From: Spirosoma telluris
GTDB taxonomy: Bacteria; Bacteroidota; Bacteroidia; Cytophagales; Spirosomataceae
Length of the DNA: 64,000 nucleotides
Direction: 5' to 3'
Assembly: GCA_003259005.1 (NCBI GenBank)
Contig: QLII01000001.1
Span: 1 to 64,000 of the forward strand
Every line of letters starts with the position of its first letter. Positions within the stretch are counted from its first letter, which is position 1. Below the pieces are notes generated by a model. It was given only the letters and a program-made list of their open reading frames with translations. It made no database searches and was not told where the DNA came from. Positions 1 to 9,850 of the stretch are shown here, one piece after another. The position numbers were made by a program, and so were the translations under genes.

Positions 1-1148
1 ATGGTAGCCTTGATCTTTGGACCTCCAGTGAACGGTATTTATAACGATTGTCATTCAGGGAAAATCAGGTTATACACGACGTGTAGCCTGATTTTTTTTG
101 TTTGCTGGCTATTAGGGAGCTGTCGGCATGCAGAAGATGCAGGTATCGAAGTTCGCTGGGAGAACAAGCGGGCTACCGGTATTATGATCCCCAATCAGTT
201 ACTCCAGGCGGTTCCTGCCGACTCGCTGGAGCAGTTAGTATCGGTGCGGCTGGCTGGTAAGGAGACGGCTATTGCCGGTAGTTATCGACAAATTGATGGT
301 GCTCTCCTGTTTGAGCCCCTGATTCCATTTACGCGTGGCCTGAGCTATGTGATTTGGTTGAAAAACAACCAGTTGGGCGAACTTGCTATTCCTGGTCTGG
401 CTTCTGGTGATAATCCGGAATTACTGACAATCTATCCGACCCAGGATTCCCTGCCGGATAATCTGCTGAAAATTTACCTGCATTTCTCCCGACCTATGCG
501 GAAGGCCAATCGCTGATGTACGTGAGTCTGGTGAGAAACAAAACCGATACCCTACCCGGTGTTTTTCTTGATCTTCAGCCTGAACTCTGGAATGCAGACC
601 GAACGATGCTTACACTTTGGCTGGACCCCGGACGGATCAAACGTGATTTGCAGCCGAACAAACGATTGGGAACTCCTTTGCAAGCGGGTCGTCAATATCA
701 ACTGGTCGTATCATCTGCCTGGCCTGATCAGCAGGGAGCGACGCTGGCCAAGTTAGTAACTAAGACGTTTGTGACGGTTCAGCGGGATAGTCTATCGCCC
801 GTTCCTGCTCAATGGACACTTGCTCAGCCCGGATCGGGTAGTGTGCAGCCGCTAAACGTATCATTCGGAGAAGCGCTTGATTATAGTCTATTGACCGAAA
901 CACTGCATGTTCTTACTGAAACTGGAAAACCGGTCTCGGGGAAATGGCAGGTTGGCGATGAAGAAAAACAGAGTTCATTTAAACCCGATGTGCCCTGGCA
1001 AACAGGAATGTATCGGCTTCGTGTTGAAGGACGATTGGAAGATCTGGCTGGTAATAACCTGAATCGCCCATTTGACCGGGATATAACCCGCAAGGAGATA
1101 CCAAATAAATCCCAGTCGTTTGTCGAACTATTCTTTAAGGTGCACTGA
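1..1148 (+). CDS. Ig-like (Big_5/SbsA-type) lipoprotein, frameshifted
   Basis: Probable outer-surface lipoprotein of unknown role. The N-terminal part has a hydrophobic signal ending in a lipobox-like LLGSC around residue 41, followed by beta-rich sequence. The middle matches the bacterial Ig-like pattern, with YPTQDSLPDNLLKIYLHFSR followed by PM and later YVSLV. The reading frame breaks near base 500. The first frame ends in KANR and stop, while the next frame supplies EGQSLMYVSL, so adding one G to GCGG restores FSRPMREGQSLMYVSL and a product of about 382 residues. The ATG is the very first base of the window, so the true start could be upstream or at an internal GTG. The reading of one broken gene is firm; the function is not. 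Confidence 0.7.
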
Positions 1149-1296
1149 ATGTCATTGATAAACAGTGGGTTATTGTTTTTAGAGGCTTGGGTTTGGCGAA
1201 TAATTTGTCGCAAGCCACCCTTCATTTGTCGTCTTTACCCTCCCTCGTTTGCGGGGGTTTACCGTACATTTGTTTCATTATCAAACGGTAAACAAC

Positions 1297-1758
1297 ATGC
1301 AGACAATCACAACATTTCTCACCTTCAACGACCAGGCCGAGGAGGCCGCCACCCTCTACACCTCTCTATTTAAAAACTCAAAAATCGGGCGTATTAGCCG
1401 CTATGGCGAAGGCGCGCCTGTACCAGCGGGAAGCGTAATGTCCGTTACTTTTCAGCTTGATGGGCAGGAGTTTTATGCGCTAAACGGTGGGCCGCATTTT
1501 ACATTTGCCAACGGTATTTCGCTCTTCGTTAATTGCGAGACTCAGGAAGAAGTGGATACCTATTGGGAAAAACTTTCCGAGGGCGGAGAAAAAGGCCCAT
1601 GTGGCTGGTTGAAAGACAAATTCGGTGTGTCGTGGCAAATTGTGCCATCCGCTTTGGGTAGACTGTTGGGCGACAAAGACCCGCAAAAATCAAAACGGGT
1701 CATGGAAGCCATGATGAAGATGTCGAAGCTTGAGATTAAAACGCTGGAGGAAGCGTAA
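1297..1758 (+). CDS. VOC-superfamily (PhnB-like) protein
   Basis: About 153 residues. It begins MQTITTFLTFNDQAEEAATL and contains FKNSKIGRISRYGEG and ISLFVNCETQEEVDTYW, the usual pattern of the PhnB/3-demethylubiquinone-methyltransferase-like glyoxalase fold. It ends with the typical GWLKDKFGVSWQIVP block. Members of this family are small dimeric cytoplasmic proteins whose substrates are mostly unknown, and some bind metal. I placed the start at the internal ATG at 1297, because the 16 residues encoded upstream do not resemble the family. It stands alone and converges with the membrane-protein gene downstream. A repeat-built hairpin lies between the two stops. Confidence 0.85.
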   Translation: MQTITTFLTFNDQAEEAATLYTSLFKNSKIGRISRYGEGAPVPAGSVMSVTFQLDGQEFYALNGGPHFTFANGISLFVNCETQEEVDTYWEKLSEGGEKGPCGWLKDKFGVSWQIVPSALGRLLGDKDPQKSKRVMEAMMKMSKLEIKTLEEA

Positions 1759-1783
1759 ACCACGTCGTTGTTCGAGTCGCTTG

Positions 1784-1866
1784 TTTAGATTCTCGAAGAT
1801 TCTATTGATTCTTTTTCCATTGAGTGTGAGTGCGATAGAATCAATAGAATCCAAAGAATCTATTTT
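1784..1866. repeat. Intergenic inverted repeat of GATTCTATT words
   Basis: Left arm 1784-1816 and right arm 1834-1866 are largely reverse complements. Each arm is itself a run of the word GATTCTATT and variants. It lies between the convergent stops of the VOC gene and the DUF819 gene, so it could end transcription in both directions. The same word family recurs at 11486, 16064 and 19021. Confidence 0.8.
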
Positions 1867-1878
1867 TTTTGAGCATTA

Positions 1879-3132
1879 CTACAAAGTTAGCCGCATGAAC
1901 CAGGCCGTGATTAACCCGCCATACGTACCCAATATATGACTCAGTACGGCTAATAAAACCCCAACAGGAGCCAGCGCCGGGTGGAAAATTGACGCAACTG
2001 CGGGAGCCGTCGAGACACCACCAATATTGGCCTGGCTTCCTACAGCCACGAAAAAGTAGGGTGCTTTGATAAGGCGGGCTGTAACCAGCATAAATAGGAT
2101 GTGAATGAGCATCCAGATGACAGCCACGAGAAACAAACCCATGTTACCCCCTAAATTGGAGAGATCGAGTCGCATCCCAATGGTCATGATGAGGAAATAG
2201 ACAAACAAAGTGGCCAGATCGGTCGTGCCGAGTTTTTCGAGTTTACGTAAGCCCGTAAACGATAACGCGATGCCAAGTGAGGTAGACAGAATAACGACCC
2301 AGAGAAAATTTGACGTAAATGGGTCTAAACCATAGGTTGCCAGGGTGGCCTTATACGGTTGCAGGTTAGTTGATAGGACAAACGCCAAAGCATGTGCCAG
2401 GGCTCCACCACCAAATCCAAGGGCTAGGATAGTACTCAGATCCAGTAAGTTAGCAGGGCGGTCGGGTTCTTCTTTATAGGCCAGAATACCCTGCTTCACT
2501 TCCTCGATCGAGCTGGTATCGGCATGGAGCCATCCGTCGATCTTTTCCCGATACGCGGCCCCATAAATTAAGCAGGCCGTCCAGGTAGTTGATACGACAG
2601 CATCAACTACCAGAATGATGGCAAAAAGGGCTTCACTACATCCATAAATCTCCTTCAACGCCAGTTGACTACTGCTCCCGCCAATCCAGCTTCCCGAAAT
2701 AGTCACCAGTCCCTTCCAGTATTCATTGGCAATGGCCTGTTCGCGGAAACCGGGTAGCAGCCACATGACGAGCCAGAGGGCGATGGGTGCCCCAACAATA
2801 ATGCCCACCGTACCTGATAGGAAGGTAATCAACGCTTTTTTGCCTAGACGTAGGATTGACGGTAGATCAGCCGTGGAGGTTAGAAGTACCAAAGCTGCTG
2901 GCAGCAGATAGTTTGTTGATACTTTGTAGAGACTTGATTGCGCCCCTGAAATGATGCCTAAACTGTTCATCGAAGCGGGAACGATGTAACAAAGAAGGAG
3001 GGAGGGCAGGTAGGTGTAAGCTTTCACCCAGAACGGGTGAGGAGACTGTGACGTTTTGAAAATCAGCGTCAATAAGACCAGGAAAATGCCCAGAATAATG
3101 GCATCGTTAGAGATGAGAGGATGCATTTGCAC
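1879..3132 (-). CDS. DUF819 family integral membrane protein
   Basis: A protein of 417 residues with about ten to twelve hydrophobic segments. Two glycine/serine-rich signatures typical of DUF819 (YjcL-like) proteins are visible: SGSWIGGSSSQLALKE near residue 150 and GSQANIGGVSTAPAVA near residue 370. They resemble the paired re-entrant motifs of carboxylate transporters, so transport across the inner membrane is likely, but no substrate is established for the family. It is transcribed alone, away from uxuA, and its stop faces the inverted repeat at 1784-1866. The family assignment is good; the transport role is an inference. Confidence 0.85.
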   Translation of the reverse strand: MQMHPLISNDAIILGIFLVLLTLIFKTSQSPHPFWVKAYTYLPSLLLCYIVPASMNSLGIISGAQSSLYKVSTNYLLPAALVLLTSTADLPSILRLGKKALITFLSGTVGIIVGAPIALWLVMWLLPGFREQAIANEYWKGLVTISGSWIGGSSSQLALKEIYGCSEALFAIILVVDAVVSTTWTACLIYGAAYREKIDGWLHADTSSIEEVKQGILAYKEEPDRPANLLDLSTILALGFGGGALAHALAFVLSTNLQPYKATLATYGLDPFTSNFLWVVILSTSLGIALSFTGLRKLEKLGTTDLATLFVYFLIMTIGMRLDLSNLGGNMGLFLVAVIWMLIHILFMLVTARLIKAPYFFVAVGSQANIGGVSTAPAVASIFHPALAPVGVLLAVLSHILGTYGGLITAWFMRLTL

Positions 3133-3187
3133 GTTGATATCAGCCTGATTTTCGGATAGGAGCGACTAACCGAAACAAATTAGGCAG

Positions 3188-3243
3188 AAAAACGCAAACG
3201 GTTCCGATACGCTGTTGTTGAACAGCCGTATCGGAACCGTTTG
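3188..3243 (-). terminator. Rho-independent terminator of uxuA
   Basis: A stem of 16 perfect base pairs (3195-3210 with 3228-3243) extends inward through GCTGTT and AACAGC, with one bulged base and a GTTG loop. On the minus strand the stem is followed by a run of five T (bases 3188-3192). It lies 15 bases past the uxuA stop. Confidence 0.85.
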
Positions 3244-3257
3244 TCCGTATTTACCAA

Positions 3258-4448
3258 CTAAAAAATGCTTCGTTCGATACCGAGTTCCAGACCTCGCAAC
3301 TCGGCGAGTCCCCGCAGGCGGCCAATGGCCGTATAGCCGGGGTTCGTTCGTTTACCGGGCTTCAGGTCGTCGAGCATCCGGTGCCCGTGGTCAGGGCGGA
3401 AGGGTAGTCTATAATCGGGCCGACCGGCATCCTGTCTACGGCGCTGCTCGACCAGAAGGGCTTTCAGTACGCCATACATATCAACGTCGCCCGCTAGGTG
3501 ATCGGCTTCGTGGAAGTTGCCTTCGGCGTCGCGCTTCGTTGCCCGCAGGTGTACGAAATTAATGCGGTCGCCCATGCGTTCAACCATGCCAACCAGGTCA
3601 TTGTCGGCCCGAACACCGTAGCTGCCGGTGCAGAAACAGAGGCCGTTATACTCGCTTTTATAGGCATTCAGCAGTTGCATGGCATCGGCTTCGGTACTGA
3701 CTACACGGGGCAGACCCAGAATCGGAAATGGAGGATCGTCGGGGTGAATGGCCAGCCGGATGCCCGCGTCTTCGGCTACAGGTGTAATCTCCTGAAGAAA
3801 TGAATAGAGGTTTTTTCGAAGCACGGCATCGTCTACCTGATTGTAGGTTGCCAGAACATCGGCGAAGGCCGCCAGGGTAAAACTCTCCTCGCTGCCGGGT
3901 AATCCGGCGATGATGTTACGGGTTAACCGGTCAACGTCGGCATCTGAGGCTCCGTCGAGCCAGCGTTTGGCTTGCTCCAATTGGGTTGACGAATAGCTTT
4001 TTGCGGCACCCGGACGTTTCAGGATATAGGTCTCAAAGGCGCAAAATTCAGTTGTATCGAACCGTAGGGCCGTTGAGCCGTCAGGAAGTTGGAAATCAAG
4101 GTCGGTACGAGTCCAGTCGAGAACCGGCATGAAGTTGTAACAAACCGTGTCGATGCCACTTGCTGCCAGATTGACCAGACATTCCTTGTAGACGTCGATA
4201 TACTGTTTGTAATTGCCCGTCCGTTTTTTGATGTCATCGTGTACGGGTACACTCTCCACCACCGACCAACTCAGGCCAGCCTGTTCGATCTCGGCTTTTC
4301 GTTTTTCGATCTCGACGTTGGTCCATACCTGTCCGTTTGGGATATGGTGCAGGGCTGATACAATGCCCGTTGCGCCTGCCTGTCGTACATCGGATAGGCT
4401 CACGGGGTCGTTAGGGCCGAACCACCGCCATGTTTGTTCTAATGCCAT
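3258..4448 (-). CDS. uxuA: Mannonate dehydratase
   Basis: Dehydrates D-mannonate to 2-keto-3-deoxy-D-gluconate (EC 4.2.1.8) in hexuronate breakdown, in the cytoplasm. The 396 residues are full length. Conserved family blocks are present: [20 protein letters not shown] at the start, [15 protein letters not shown] near residue 240, CTGSYGVR near 275, FVHLR near 300, and [12 protein letters not shown] near 355. The His, Cys and Asp residues of these blocks form the metal site in characterised UxuA enzymes. It sits between the DUF819 membrane protein and a GH3 glycosidase, which suggests, but does not prove, a link to plant polysaccharide use. A clear terminator follows. Confidence 0.95.
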   Translation of the reverse strand: MALEQTWRWFGPNDPVSLSDVRQAGATGIVSALHHIPNGQVWTNVEIEKRKAEIEQAGLSWSVVESVPVHDDIKKRTGNYKQYIDVYKECLVNLAASGIDTVCYNFMPVLDWTRTDLDFQLPDGSTALRFDTTEFCAFETYILKRPGAAKSYSSTQLEQAKRWLDGASDADVDRLTRNIIAGLPGSEESFTLAAFADVLATYNQVDDAVLRKNLYSFLQEITPVAEDAGIRLAIHPDDPPFPILGLPRVVSTEADAMQLLNAYKSEYNGLCFCTGSYGVRADNDLVGMVERMGDRINFVHLRATKRDAEGNFHEADHLAGDVDMYGVLKALLVEQRRRQDAGRPDYRLPFRPDHGHRMLDDLKPGKRTNPGYTAIGRLRGLAELRGLELGIERSIF

Positions 4449-4454
4449 AAAAAA

Positions 4455-4563
4455 ATATAGTTTGTAGTTCGTAGTTTAAGGTTTGACGTTTTGGTAAATC
4501 GCTCACTGCCAGAAACTGGATAGCAAAACTTTAAACCACGAACGACAAACCTCAAACTCCAGG
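4455..4563. repeat. Intergenic inverted repeat of GTTTGTAGTTCG words
   Basis: The left arm around 4460-4493 and the right arm around 4524-4553 are imperfect reverse complements. Each is built from repeats of GTTTGTAGTTCG and GGTTT. The element lies between the GH3 gene stop and the uxuA start. The same word family builds the inverted repeat at 21586-21663. Confidence 0.7.
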
Positions 4564-4564
4564 T

Positions 4565-6592
4565 TTAGTAACTCAGTCCATCACCAAATGTAAATAGGGC
4601 GTAACCTTTAGGCTTCAAATGACCCGGCACGTCGGATTGATTATCGAGTACGGCCTGCCGCGAAACGGGCGTCGTAAACGGCATTTTCCCCGTCGGCTTA
4701 AATTTTCCACTCAATACATCCAGCACCGCGTCGGCTGTGGTGCCAAAGGTAGCCAATACGGTTTTTAGATTTGTGTTATCAACCTCATCAATCACCCAGG
4801 GACTCGTGTAATTGATCAGTAGAATCGTTGGTTTTTGGCTTGTCAGGTCGTTAACATGCGCTACATCGATTTTATTTTTCGAGAGCTGTAACTCAATCGG
4901 GGCACCCGTTGAACTAAATAAACTACCCGCATTAGGGGTGAGCCACAATACCACAACATCGGCTTTATCTTTTGTATCGACAAACTCCAGATTCCAGGCA
5001 TTCATCTGTGGCTTAATTACTGTTATAGGGTTTTTCGTGCGACCGTTATCATAGTACGACTCCAGATAAACTTTCGTGTTGGGAGCCAGCGGGAGGAGTT
5101 TAGCGGAGTTTCGCAGCAGCACAATCGACTTCCGCATAGCCAGATCGGCCCGCTGCTGAAATTCGGCTTTGCCAACCGTTTTCTGCGCCACATCGGGGTC
5201 AACATAAGGGTTTTCAAACAAGCCTAAGGCGAATTTTTCACGAAGCAGCCGGGTAACTGATTCGTTAATCCGCTGTTCGGTCACCAGCCCTTTTTGTACG
5301 GTTTCCCGTAACAGCGATGGATCGGCGGTTCCCGAAAATAGATCCACACCACAGTCAATCGCTTTCTGATAGCGTTGCAGAATCGTTAACTGTTCAACAC
5401 CCCAGGGCATCATCTCGATAGGACCGGTATCGGAATTAATAATACCCTTAAAGCCCATTTTATCGCGAAGTAAATCCTTGATAATGGCCTTATTGTACGC
5501 AAATGCCACTTCCTCATACTTTGTGCCGATGGGCTTGGCGTAATACGGCATGATGGCCGATGTTCCCGCTTCAATAGCTGCTTTGAAAGGTTTGAGGTGG
5601 TAATCGAATTGCTTGCCGGGGTAATGTTGATCTTTACCCCAGTCGAAATGCGGGTCCTGCCCCTCTACTTGTGGACCACCACCCGGAAAATGCTTGGTCG
5701 TTAACGCCACCGACTGGTTTCCCAGTTTAGGCCCCTGAAAACCAAGCACGATTTCGCGGGTCATGTCGGCAACCCAATCACCATCCTCGCCAAATGTACC
5801 TTCAATACGTTGCCAGCGGGGTTCGGTGGCTAAATCGGCCATGTATTGATACCCTTTCCGCAACCCAACAGCCGCCCATTCCTGCCGGGCAATGTCGGCA
5901 AATTCGCGGGTGAGTTTGAGGTCATGCATGGCTGATAGTCCTAATTCGCCCGGCCATTTTGAAAAGACTGTCGTGCCAACGCTTAAGCCAATGGAGGCAT
6001 CTATCGTAATATGATTGCGCGGATTGGACGCCACCAGGGCCGGAATACCCAACCGCGAGCTTTCGCAAAGGGCCTGGAGATTGTTACTCCAGTCGGCCAT
6101 AGTTTTAGCTGATGTGTTGGCCCGAAGAATAAAGTGACGCAACTGATTCTGCGTCACCGCTTTGGTGGTTCCCGCAGCCATCATCATCGGGTAGGGAAGA
6201 GGCTTTCGGGTGAACATATTCATGTTCTGAACAAGGTCCTCTTCATTGAATCCGCTGGTAATTTCTGACGCGGGAGCACCTTGCTGAAACGAGTTATCTC
6301 CCGCCAGCCGCGTTGTACTAATTAGCATGAAGCCAATTTTCTCGTCCAGGGTCATCTGGCTAATCAAATCCTTTATGCGAACATCGGTTGGTAATCGCCA
6401 GTCTTCGTAGGGATCGAGTTTGCTATTTTTATTTAGGTCTTTAAACGATAGACCGTTACTTGTCAAGGTTTTGACAGATCGATATCCTAAAGCAGGCTGG
6501 GTTGGTTTCTGAGCTAGTACACCAGTGGCTAGTAGAACGAGTAAAGGCAAAGCAAGGTGCTTGCGGTAAACCATTTTTTTGTATTCGTTCAT
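4565..6592 (-). CDS. Glycoside hydrolase family 3 beta-glycosidase
   Basis: An exported glycosidase of 675 residues. The N-terminal signal peptide ends at LLATGVLAQ. The GH3 barrel follows, with the KHFPGGG lysine-histidine motif near residue 305 and the nucleophile block FKGIINSDTGPIEM near residue 400, where the Asp of SDT is the expected nucleophile; many family members have SDW there instead. The second alpha/beta domain is present (MRKSIVLLRNSAKLLPL near 495), and the protein ends in FTFGDGLSY, the usual GH3 C-terminus. Probable cleavage of beta-glucosides or beta-xylosides in the periplasm; the substrate cannot be read from sequence. The divergent LacI-type gene next door is a likely regulator. 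Confidence 0.9.
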   Translation of the reverse strand: MNEYKKMVYRKHLALPLLVLLATGVLAQKPTQPALGYRSVKTLTSNGLSFKDLNKNSKLDPYEDWRLPTDVRIKDLISQMTLDEKIGFMLISTTRLAGDNSFQQGAPASEITSGFNEEDLVQNMNMFTRKPLPYPMMMAAGTTKAVTQNQLRHFILRANTSAKTMADWSNNLQALCESSRLGIPALVASNPRNHITIDASIGLSVGTTVFSKWPGELGLSAMHDLKLTREFADIARQEWAAVGLRKGYQYMADLATEPRWQRIEGTFGEDGDWVADMTREIVLGFQGPKLGNQSVALTTKHFPGGGPQVEGQDPHFDWGKDQHYPGKQFDYHLKPFKAAIEAGTSAIMPYYAKPIGTKYEEVAFAYNKAIIKDLLRDKMGFKGIINSDTGPIEMMPWGVEQLTILQRYQKAIDCGVDLFSGTADPSLLRETVQKGLVTEQRINESVTRLLREKFALGLFENPYVDPDVAQKTVGKAEFQQRADLAMRKSIVLLRNSAKLLPLAPNTKVYLESYYDNGRTKNPITVIKPQMNAWNLEFVDTKDKADVVVLWLTPNAGSLFSSTGAPIELQLSKNKIDVAHVNDLTSQKPTILLINYTSPWVIDEVDNTNLKTVLATFGTTADAVLDVLSGKFKPTGKMPFTTPVSRQAVLDNQSDVPGHLKPKGYALFTFGDGLSY

Positions 6593-6721
6593 AGGTTTTG
6601 GTAATAGGAAAAAAGTAAGATGCGGTAAGTTAGTATGAACCCAATTGGTTCGTTACGGTTTCATAAGTTAAGGCATGTTAATAGGCAAATGCAACTATTT
6701 TCTCGGGAAAATCAACGTATT

Positions 6722-6755
6722 TTTACGCAATCGTTGTCGGGAACCTTTGCGTAAA
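6722..6755. promoter_or_regulatory. Possible LacI-type operator between GH3 and regulator genes
   Basis: TTTACGCAA (6722-6730) and TTGCGTAAA (6747-6755) are perfect 9-base inverted arms separated by 16 bases. They lie in the 286-base divergent region between the GH3 gene and the LacI-family gene. The position suits a dimeric repressor controlling both genes. This is an inference from symmetry and location only. Confidence 0.4.
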
Positions 6756-6878
6756 CTTGTTAATTTTTAATTTATTCTACAAAAAATAGAGTAAGGTAGG
6801 TGAAGGTTATAATTTTTCTTTCGCGTTAGGGAGCTCTATCCATTAGTTGAAATAGAATTATTTTTATATAATCCGCAC

Positions 6879-7901
6879 ATGAAGACAATTACGATAAAAG
6901 ACATTGCTCGGGAGTTGAATCTATCCACGTCGACCGTATCGAGGGCATTGCGGGATAGTTCGGAGATTGGAATCGAGACAAAGGCGCGCGTACTGGAACT
7001 GGCTCAGCGACTCGATTATAATCCAAACCCGGTGGCGCTGAGTTTACTCAGTAGCCAGAGCCATGATATTGGGGTAATTGTGCCTGAAATCGCTAATCCG
7101 TTCTTTGCGATTGTCATTGCAGGTATTGAAGATGTTGCCTTTGCGCAGGGCTATCATGTTGTTATTTACCAAAGCCACGAAGATTACGAGCGGGAAGTGT
7201 TGAATGTGAAGCACATTGCCAATCGGCGGAAAGATGGACTTCTGGTATCGATTGCTACAGCCACAACGGACTATTCGCACTTTAAAAATCTGCACGAACG
7301 CGGCTTCCCAATTGTTTTCTTTGATCGGATTTGTGAAGAAATCGACACCCATAAAGTGCTGGTCGATGACTTTGAGGGAGCCTATCTAGCTACCGAACAC
7401 CTGATAAAGCAAGGTTGTGACCGAATCGCGCACGTATCGGGCCCTGACCATCTACTCATCAGTCGTCGGCGATTGCATGGTTATCGGGCTGCCTTATTAG
7501 ATTATGGCAAACCCATTCAGGATGACTGGGTGGTTTCTTCATCGTATGATGCCAAAAATTCGCTGGAAATTGCCCGTAAGTTATTGACCAGACCAGACCG
7601 GCCCGATGGTATTTTTGCGTCGAGTGATAACATTGCGATTGGTTGTCACGCAGCTATTATTGAGATGGGATTGTCCATGCCCGACGAGATTGCACTAATC
7701 GGTTTTTCAGATTTGCCGATCTCCGCGTTGTTAAATCCACCCTTGAGTTCCGTTGCGCAACCAGCGTTTGAAATGGGACGTTCTGCCGCCGAATTATTAA
7801 TTAATCTGATCAAAAATCCGGGAAAATACACAACCCCAATTAGCAATGTATTGAAAACTAGTCTGATGGCTAGGAAGTCTTCGCTGAGGAAACCGGTATA
7901 G
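6879..7901 (+). CDS. LacI-family transcriptional regulator
   Basis: A protein of 340 residues. Residues 1-55 form the LacI helix-turn-helix and hinge helix (TIKDIARELNLSTSTVSRAL, then PNPVALSL). The rest is a periplasmic-binding-protein-like sugar sensor with the family blocks IGVIVPEIANPFFA, FFDRI, VDDFEGAYLATEHLI and DGIFASSDNIAIG. It is expected to bind DNA as a dimer and release it when a sugar-derived ligand binds. It is divergent from the GH3 glycosidase, the likely target. The N-terminal ATG gives a complete helix-turn-helix, so the start is secure. Confidence 0.92.
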   Translation: MKTITIKDIARELNLSTSTVSRALRDSSEIGIETKARVLELAQRLDYNPNPVALSLLSSQSHDIGVIVPEIANPFFAIVIAGIEDVAFAQGYHVVIYQSHEDYEREVLNVKHIANRRKDGLLVSIATATTDYSHFKNLHERGFPIVFFDRICEEIDTHKVLVDDFEGAYLATEHLIKQGCDRIAHVSGPDHLLISRRRLHGYRAALLDYGKPIQDDWVVSSSYDAKNSLEIARKLLTRPDRPDGIFASSDNIAIGCHAAIIEMGLSMPDEIALIGFSDLPISALLNPPLSSVAQPAFEMGRSAAELLINLIKNPGKYTTPISNVLKTSLMARKSSLRKPV

Positions 7902-7952
7902 CGTCTTTTAGGGCAAGTTTAGACTTAATCGATTCAGTTAAAACGGGCTAAG

Positions 7953-8036
7953 TTTTTGTCATTCCGACCTTAGGAGGAATCTCAAGCTTGGCTATCTTGG
8001 AATTTGAGATTCCTCCTAAGGTCGGAATGACAAAAA
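7953..8036. repeat. Perfect 33-base-arm inverted repeat
   Basis: Arms 7953-7985 and 8004-8036 are perfect reverse complements with an 18-base loop. Each arm includes GTCATTCCGACC and ends in runs of T or A. It lies between the convergent stops of the LacI-type gene and ggt, so it could terminate both. The perfect identity suggests recent formation or gene conversion between arms. Confidence 0.85.
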
Positions 8037-8046
8037 AGAAAACAAC

Positions 8047-9743
8047 TTAAAACCCGGCAGCTTGTCCGTCTTTTCTGGACTCCGTAGCGCCGTAATAGAC
8101 TTTATTTTTGGCATCGTACATAATGGCCTGGTAGCCACCATAACCGCCCAGTCCGTAGCCTATTTTGTGGCCCTTGCGCATCAGGTCTCGGATAGTTTCG
8201 TAGGGATAGCCTGATTCGAGTGTGATTTGCCCGGAATCAACCATTTTCTCGCCGGTCGGTTCCGATGAGCCCTGATGGTCAATGCGGGGAGCATCGCCCG
8301 CTTCCTGTGGATTCATGCCGAAGTCAATCATGTTCATAATGATCTCTGCATGGCCCAGCGGCTGAAAGCTTCCACCCATTACACCGAAACTCATAAACGG
8401 CTGACCATCTTTGGTGATAAAGGCAGGAATAATGGTTTGGAAAGGGCGTTTATGAGGTGCAAACGTATTGTTCTGTCCATCAATCAGACTATATAATTCT
8501 CCCCGATCCTGAAACATGAAGCCCAGCCCATCGGCTACCATCCCGAGCCGAAACCCCGGTAATTGCTTTGAATCAGGGAAACCATGTTGCCCTCTTCATC
8601 AGCCACGGTTAGATAAATCGTATCGCCCTCTCTTAGCGCTGGATTCCCTGCGTCGACACGGCTAGCCGCCCGGTTGGGATCAATAAGTTTGCGCCGTTCG
8701 GCTGCGTACGATTTACTAATCAGCTCATTGACTGGAATTTTGGCAAACGCTGGGTCGGCATAATATTTGGCGCGGTCTTCAAAAGCTAGTTTTTTCGCTT
8801 CCACAAACTGATGAATGTGTTCGGGGCTACCCCAGGAGACTTTCGAGAAATCGTAGGGTTCCAGCAGGTTCAGGATCTGTAGCGTAGCAATACCCTGACT
8901 GTTTGGCGGCAATTCCCAAATATCATATCCCCGATAATTGGTCGAAACCGGTTCAACCCATTCGGAAGTGTGGTCGGCTAGGTCTTTGGCGCTGAGGTAA
9001 CCACCAACTTTTTTCATGAAGGCATCAATCGTTTGGGCAATCTCGCCTTTATAAAAGGCATCGCGGCCACCTTTAGCAATTTTCTCCAGGGTATTGGCCA
9101 GCGCTGGGTTTTTGAAGATTTCGCCCCGTTTCGGTGCTGCTCCGTTGGGTGCATAGGTTTCTTTTACGTTCGGGTACTTGCCGAAACGGGCAATCATGGA
9201 AGGCCAGTAAAAAGCGGCTTCATCGTGAACTGGGTAACCTTCCCGAGCATAACGAATGGCGTGCGACAGAATTTTGGGCATGGGTGTTTTCCCAAACCGC
9301 TTGTGTAATTCAAACCAGCCATCCACACAACCCGGTGTCGAAACGGGCAGCGGGCCGTCTGATGGAATATGGGTTAGCCCTCGTTTCTGGAATTCAGCCA
9401 GTGTCAGGCTATAGGGCGATCGACCCGATGCATTCAGGCCATAGAGTTTTTTGGTCTTAGCGTCCCAGACAATGGCGAACAAATCGCCCCCAATGCCATT
9501 AACGTGTGGCTCAACAAGTCCCTCCATCGCGTTGGCTGCAATAGCCGCGTCAATCGCGTTGCCGCCCGAGCGGAGTACATCAATACCAGCCTGAGTCGAA
9601 AGAGGGTGAGAGGTACAGACCATGCCATGTTGTGCCATCACAACAGAACGGGTGGCGAAGGCTTTACCCATAAGCCGATCCTGCGCGAACGTTGACGAGA
9701 GTAGACTAAGCAGAAAACCGGAGAGGAGGATAGTTTTTTTCAT
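8047..9743 (-). CDS. ggt: Gamma-glutamyltransferase, frameshifted
   Basis: Hydrolyses or transfers the gamma-glutamyl group of glutathione and related compounds. It is exported to the periplasm, with the signal peptide MKKTILLSGFLLSLLSSTFAQ. Family blocks include GGNAIDAAIAANAMEGLVEP, HVNGIGGDLFAIV and ELPPNSQGIATLQILN. The autoprocessing threonine should be the Thr of EGDTIYLTVADEEGN, where large and small subunits separate. The frame breaks at 8542-8544: the first frame ends GFGSGW and stop, while the next continues MVADGLGFMFQDRGE. One added base restores about 565 residues, the family length. I chose the ATG at 9743 because the 35 residues encoded upstream do not fit a signal peptide. Confidence 0.88.
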
Positions 9744-9850
9744 GAAGCGGTTGTATGAAGTTCTAAACAGTTGTGCCACAGTTGGTAGACTGTGGCACAA
9801 GATAACGAAATACCCATCTTTTTCATCAGGATTTACCAGGATAAACAAGA

